Source: Chrysochromulina tobinii
Lineage: Eukaryota; Haptophyta; Prymnesiales; Chrysochromulinaceae
Direction: 5' to 3'
NCBI GenBank assembly: GCA_001275005.1
Contig: JWZX01001808.1
Coordinates: 1-17,343 of the forward strand
Length of the DNA stretch: 17,343 nucleotides
How positions within the stretch are numbered: the stretch's first letter is position 1; each line of letters begins with the position of its first letter. The notes beneath the pieces were generated by a model. The model was not told the DNA's origin and did no database searches. It saw only the letters and a program-made list of their open reading frames with translations. Positions 14,402-17,343 of this stretch are shown piece after piece. Made by a program: the position numbers and the translations under genes.

Positions 14402-15774
14402 ATGTTCTCGGAAATGAGCGTGGCCACGGTGGCCGCGGAGCCGGGGCTATTGCACGTGATCCTCGTGCACCATGGCCAGTCGCAGAACGACGAGAACACA
14501 CGTCACATGGACGCCAATCAGACCGACCCGGGCCTCTCGGCGCTCGGGCAGCAGCAGGCGTCCCTGCTTGGGGCGCGCCTCGGCGCGCAGCTCAAGGAGG
14601 CCGCGGCCTCCGGGCGCCTGCAGATCACGTGCAGCACCATGCAGCGCGCGCTTCAGACCGCGTACCCGCTCTCGCTCGCTCTGCGCCAGTCGGTGCTCGT
14701 CAACCCGGAGCTCGTTGAGCAGTTCGGCTTCTTCACGTCTCAGCCGTCGTCGGGGGGCGCCGCCGGCGCTGGCAAGGAGGCGCGTTTCGCCGTGCCCGGT
14801 CCTCTGCGCAAGCACGTGAGCCAGCGGTACCCCACGTATGATGCTTCGCTGGTGGCCGAGGAGCTGGTGGCGCTCGAGGAGGATGAAGCTCAGGCGGAGC
14901 AGCGTGCCCGCCGCATTGCCTCCGCTCTCCAGGTCGAGGCTCTCAACAGCCCCGACGGCACAGAGAGGATCCTCGTCATCATCTCGCATGCCGATTTCCT
15001 CGCGAAGCTCGCCTGTGCGCTGCTTGGGATCGCGCTCAACACGGCGCCCGACGGGTACGGCGACGGCGCGGAGTGCGGTGGCGCCGTCCCGGGCGGCGGC
15101 CCCTTCGCGGGTGTCATGCCGTCGTCGTCGTTGGCGCTCAACCACGGCGCCACGTGCCACCTCGTGCTACACCGTGCTAGGATGGGGGGAGGCAGCAGCG
15201 GCGGGCCAAAGGGCAGTGGGAAGGGCAGTGGGAAGAGCAGTGGGAAGATGGCGCCTCCGCTGATGGCGCGGCTGCTGCATTGGAACCGCACTGATCATCT
15301 CGCCGAGGTGAGCTGCGCTCGGGTCTTGATTGCCATCGGATTGCCCTATCTGATTGCACAGGAACCGTTGCGATCATCTCGCCGAGGTGAGCCGAGATTG
15401 ATTGCCATCGGATTGCCCTATCGGACTGCCATCGGATAGCTATCTGATCGCCCCCACCCTCCACCCCTTCCCCCCCCCCATCTCATCATCAGGTGCTGCG
15501 CTCGGGGATCACATGGGTGGGTGTGAGCGCGAGCGCGGCTTCATGGGCACGACATGGCGAGGGGGGCACAGGCAGCCGCCCGTCGTTTGACGAAGCCAAG
15601 GTCGTCGAGACGCTCTTCGACGGTCGGGGCGCGTCGACCTCGGCTGCGTTCACACGCATCCGACGGCGCCTGCTCCTGACGTTCCTGATTGGGATGCTCA
15701 TCGGCGCCTTGATTGCGTACGCACTCACGGGCGAGTTTGGCGGCCCGAGGATCATCATGTCGATGACGGGATGA
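14402..15774 (+). CDS. Histidine-phosphatase (PGAM-like) protein with a C-terminal membrane anchor
   Basis: Two exons, 14402-15307 and 15493-15774, joined in phase 0 (LAE^VLR), give 395 residues. Family motifs: LVHHGQS (21-27, where the usual RHG is HHG), CSTMQRALQTA with Arg82, the acid-bearing ELVEQFGFF (103-111), and IISHADFL with His196. NHGATCHLVL and LHWNRTDHL are typical of the end of the fold. A Gly/Ser/Lys-rich linker occupies about 262-281. Exon 2 supplies a predicted transmembrane helix (LLLTFLIGMLIGALIAYAL, about 361-380) preceded by RIRRR, so the enzyme is probably tail-anchored to a membrane. Loss of the RHG arginine beside the phospho-acceptor histidine may lower or alter activity. 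Substrate unknown. A second Met at residue 5 could also start. Confidence 0.8.
15308..15492 (+). repeat. Intron of the phosphatase gene: sense-oriented repeats and duplicated donor
   Basis: 185 nt, donor GCCGAG^GTGAGC, acceptor CATCAG^GTGCTGC. The exon end plus donor (15282-15313) recurs at 15361-15392 with 28/32 identity. GATTGCC units on the sense strand recur every 11-13 bp (TTGATTGCCATCGGATTGCC at about 15326 and again at 15398). A long C/T tract precedes the acceptor. The second donor is in a different phase and would break the frame. Confidence 0.85.
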
Positions 15775-15802
15775 TGATGCGCCAATCGCCTGAGTCGCGA
15801 CC
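15775..15802 (+). other. Start of the phosphatase 3' flank
   Basis: Short stretch between the stop codon and the minisatellite. No feature seen. Confidence 0.4.
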
Positions 15803-15977
15803 TTCAGCCAACCGGCCGTGGCACCGAGAGGTGTGAATTCAGCCAACCGGGCGTGGCACCGAGAGATGTGAATTCAGCCAACCGGCCGTGGCACCGAGAG
15901 GTGTGAATTTAGCCAACCGGCCGTGGCACCGAGAGGTGTGAATTCAGCCAACCGGCCGTGGTACCGAGAGGTGTGAA
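15803..15977. repeat. 35-bp minisatellite, five copies
   Basis: Exactly five head-to-tail 35-bp units beginning TTCAGCCAACCGGCCGTGG and ending GAGAGGTGTGAA, with few substitutions (for example CCGGGCG in unit 2, GTGGTACC in unit 5). Each junction except that before unit 4 contains GAATTC. It is unrelated to the 10-bp intron repeats and lies in the 3' flank of the phosphatase gene. Confidence 0.95.
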
Positions 15978-16454
15978 ATGATCCCACCTGCGTCAGATTC
16001 CCGGACCAAGCAGCGGTAGGCGTGTGCGCGATCAGATTGCACATGGCTGTGAAATGGCTGCGACCCAGGACTCGGCGCGACTCTTCAACACATGCTAGTC
16101 GCACGTGTTGCTGCGTGTACGATGCATGGATGCGGCTTGGTCTGGTGGAAACCTCGAAGATCCACCACACGGGCGGGTTCTGGAACGGTTGCTGGCGCAC
16201 TGCGCGTGTATCTACAGAGTGACGCTCACATTTAACATAACACATAACACGGCCGTGTACAAGTGGCGCCAAGAAGATCGAACGTTTTTACCATCGACCC
16301 TCGAACCGAAGCCGGCCGCACGCAGGCCATGACGCAGGGGCCGAGTCGGAGTGAACACGTACCTTCCTTATTAGGGTACGACATCATTCGACACGCGCAG
16401 AAGGCGTGGAGCTTTCGGCAGTCCTACCTGTTCCCCCTCGCATCGGGCGCTAGC
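15978..16454. other. Convergent intergenic region, no gene seen
   Basis: It lies between the phosphatase gene (plus) and the inverted U-box/Sel1 gene (minus). Open frames on either strand show no recognisable domain. There is a small AT-rich patch at about 16230-16250 (TTTAACATAACACATAACAC). The duplicated 3' flank seen after copies 1-3 is not recognisable here. Confidence 0.5.
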
Positions 16455-17231
16455 TCACGCTGGATGCACACGCAGCCATGTGGCTGCTTCCTCTTTGTTA
16501 GCAGCGGTGCAATCATCGTTCGTGGCGCTCGCCACCGTCGAGTAGAAGCGGCGCGCCATCTTCTCGTCCTTCGGGAAGCCCCAGAGGCCCTTAGCGTATG
16601 CGCCCCCCAGTCTGAAGCACGCGTATTTACTGCCGCGCTCAGCAGCCTGGCTCATCAGCGTATTCGCACGCGCAAGGCACTTTGGCACGCCATCACCATC
16701 CAAGTAGCACAGGCCAAGGTAGCAAGCCCCAGTTGCATCCCCAGCCTCGTGGCTCTTCTCGTACCACTCGAACGCTTTGGCCTTGTCCTCTGCGAGGCCC
16801 TTCTTACCAAGCTCGTACCAAAGCCCCAAGATCCACATCGCCCAACCCTCACCAGCCTCGGCCTTAAGCAGCATCTCCACCACCTCCTCCTCCTCCTTCA
16901 GCTTCAGCTTCCACGCGTCCACCTTGTCGCCCGTGAGAGCGCCCGAGGCAACCATCGTGCGGATCATGTTCTTGACCTGCAGCGCCGGCAGCAGCCTCGT
17001 GCCCATCGCCATGTTCGTCACCGGGCTCTTGCCCTGCTGCTTGAGCCACTCCTCGATGGCCGAGCGCTCGTACACCTTGCCGTCCTCCGCCATGACGGGG
17101 TCGACGGGGAGCGACCAGGTGATGGGGCAGACGAGCTCGTTCATGGCCTCCTCGAAGGCGCCCTTGTGTCGGCGCAGCTGCACCGTCTCGTCCTCGGCCT
17201 CGGCAGCCTCGCGGCCGCGCTTGGGCGGCAT
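16455..17231 (-). CDS. U-box / Sel1-repeat protein, copy 5 (inverted)
   Basis: 258-residue protein, the same length as copies 1 and 2, on the opposite strand and about 11 kb from the tandem cluster. The leader MPPKRGREAAEAEDETVQLR leads into an intact U-box (LVCPITWSLPVDPV, EDGKVYER, AIEEWLKQQ, SPVTNMAMG, LQVKNMI). A Lys/Glu-rich linker (KLKEEEEVVEMLLKAEAG) and Sel1 repeats ([60 protein letters not shown]) follow. The ATG at 17249 would add six residues (MGNRVA); the conserved MPPK start is preferred. Its region before the U-box resembles copy 3. Predicted E3 ubiquitin ligase with unknown target. Confidence 0.85.
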   Translation of the reverse strand: MPPKRGREAAEAEDETVQLRRHKGAFEEAMNELVCPITWSLPVDPVMAEDGKVYERSAIEEWLKQQGKSPVTNMAMGTRLLPALQVKNMIRTMVASGALTGDKVDAWKLKLKEEEEVVEMLLKAEAGEGWAMWILGLWYELGKKGLAEDKAKAFEWYEKSHEAGDATGACYLGLCYLDGDGVPKCLARANTLMSQAAERGSKYACFRLGGAYAKGLWGFPKDEKMARRFYSTVASATNDDCTAANKEEAATWLRVHPA

Positions 17232-17343
17232 CGCGACGCGGTTTCCCACGAGAGTACTCTCGGCTCGATGAACTGTGAACGGAGAACGACCCGTGTGTGA
17301 ACATATCGCTTACTTAGCTATCTGTACAGCTTTGAGCACCTTT
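17232..17343 (-). promoter_or_regulatory. 5' flank of U-box/Sel1 copy 5
   Basis: This short upstream piece runs to the window edge and must contain the 5' UTR and perhaps the promoter of copy 5. No clear TATA box is seen. It does not match the flanks of the tandem copies. Confidence 0.4.

Noticed and set aside
15308-15439. Read-through of the phosphatase frame into the intron, ending in LIAIGLPYRTAIG
   Set aside because: This is translation of the intronic repeat. Splicing at GAG^GTGAGC to CAG^GTGCTG keeps frame and adds a sensible membrane anchor.
16263-17300. Plus-strand open frame of 345 codons
   Set aside because: It is antisense to U-box/Sel1 copy 5. The same antisense-type peptide appears opposite copies 1-4, which shows it is a shadow.

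Overview
The window looks like nuclear DNA of a GC-rich unicellular eukaryotic alga. The evidence is spliceosomal introns with GT..AG ends, long alanine-rich single-exon genes, a Golgi-type glycosyltransferase, U-box/Sel1 proteins and a NACHT-LRR protein. A haptophyte (Emiliania-like) or another repeat-rich chromist alga is my best guess. That is inference from style and gene content; no marker gene is present.

Layout. (1) 1-5050: four head-to-tail paralogues of a roughly 258-residue U-box + Sel1-repeat protein (ATGs at 124, 1412, 2806, 4442). They share 3' flanks, so the locus grew by tandem duplication. The fourth has lost its U-box by an exact in-frame deletion. A 439-bp AT-rich MITE-like element with terminal inverted repeats and an 11-bp imperfect target duplication sits between copies 3 and 4, and copy 2's flank preserves a paralogous empty site. 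(2) 5466-10089, minus strand: one ten-exon gene, rebuilt here with every junction in frame, for a 963-residue type II membrane glycosyltransferase. It has two tandem GT77-like domains; the first is degenerate and the second has DVD and the family motifs. Eight of its nine introns carry 10-11 bp minisatellites with sense-strand core TGATGACC or TGATTGCC. Several introns also contain second copies of the neighbouring exon-intron junction. (3) 10469-14230, plus: a single-exon 1253-residue NLR-like STAND protein (coiled coil, NACHT ATPase, Cys-rich module, KOW/Tudor-like segment, LRRs), divergent from the glycosyltransferase across 379 bp. (4) 14402-15774, plus: a two-exon membrane-anchored histidine-phosphatase-like protein whose intron shows the same sense-oriented repeats and junction duplication. 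(5) 15803-15977: five copies of a 35-bp minisatellite. (6) 16455-17231, minus: a fifth, inverted U-box/Sel1 copy with an intact U-box.

The genes do not form an operon or an obvious pathway. The NLR-like protein and the expanding U-box/Sel1 family would both suit stress or immune signalling, but that is speculation. The strongest biological signal is intron structure: minisatellite introns, oriented with transcription in two unrelated genes and containing duplicated exon-intron boundaries, look like snapshots of intron birth or growth by local duplication. Long open frames on the plus strand across 5900-9250 are artefacts of these repeats.
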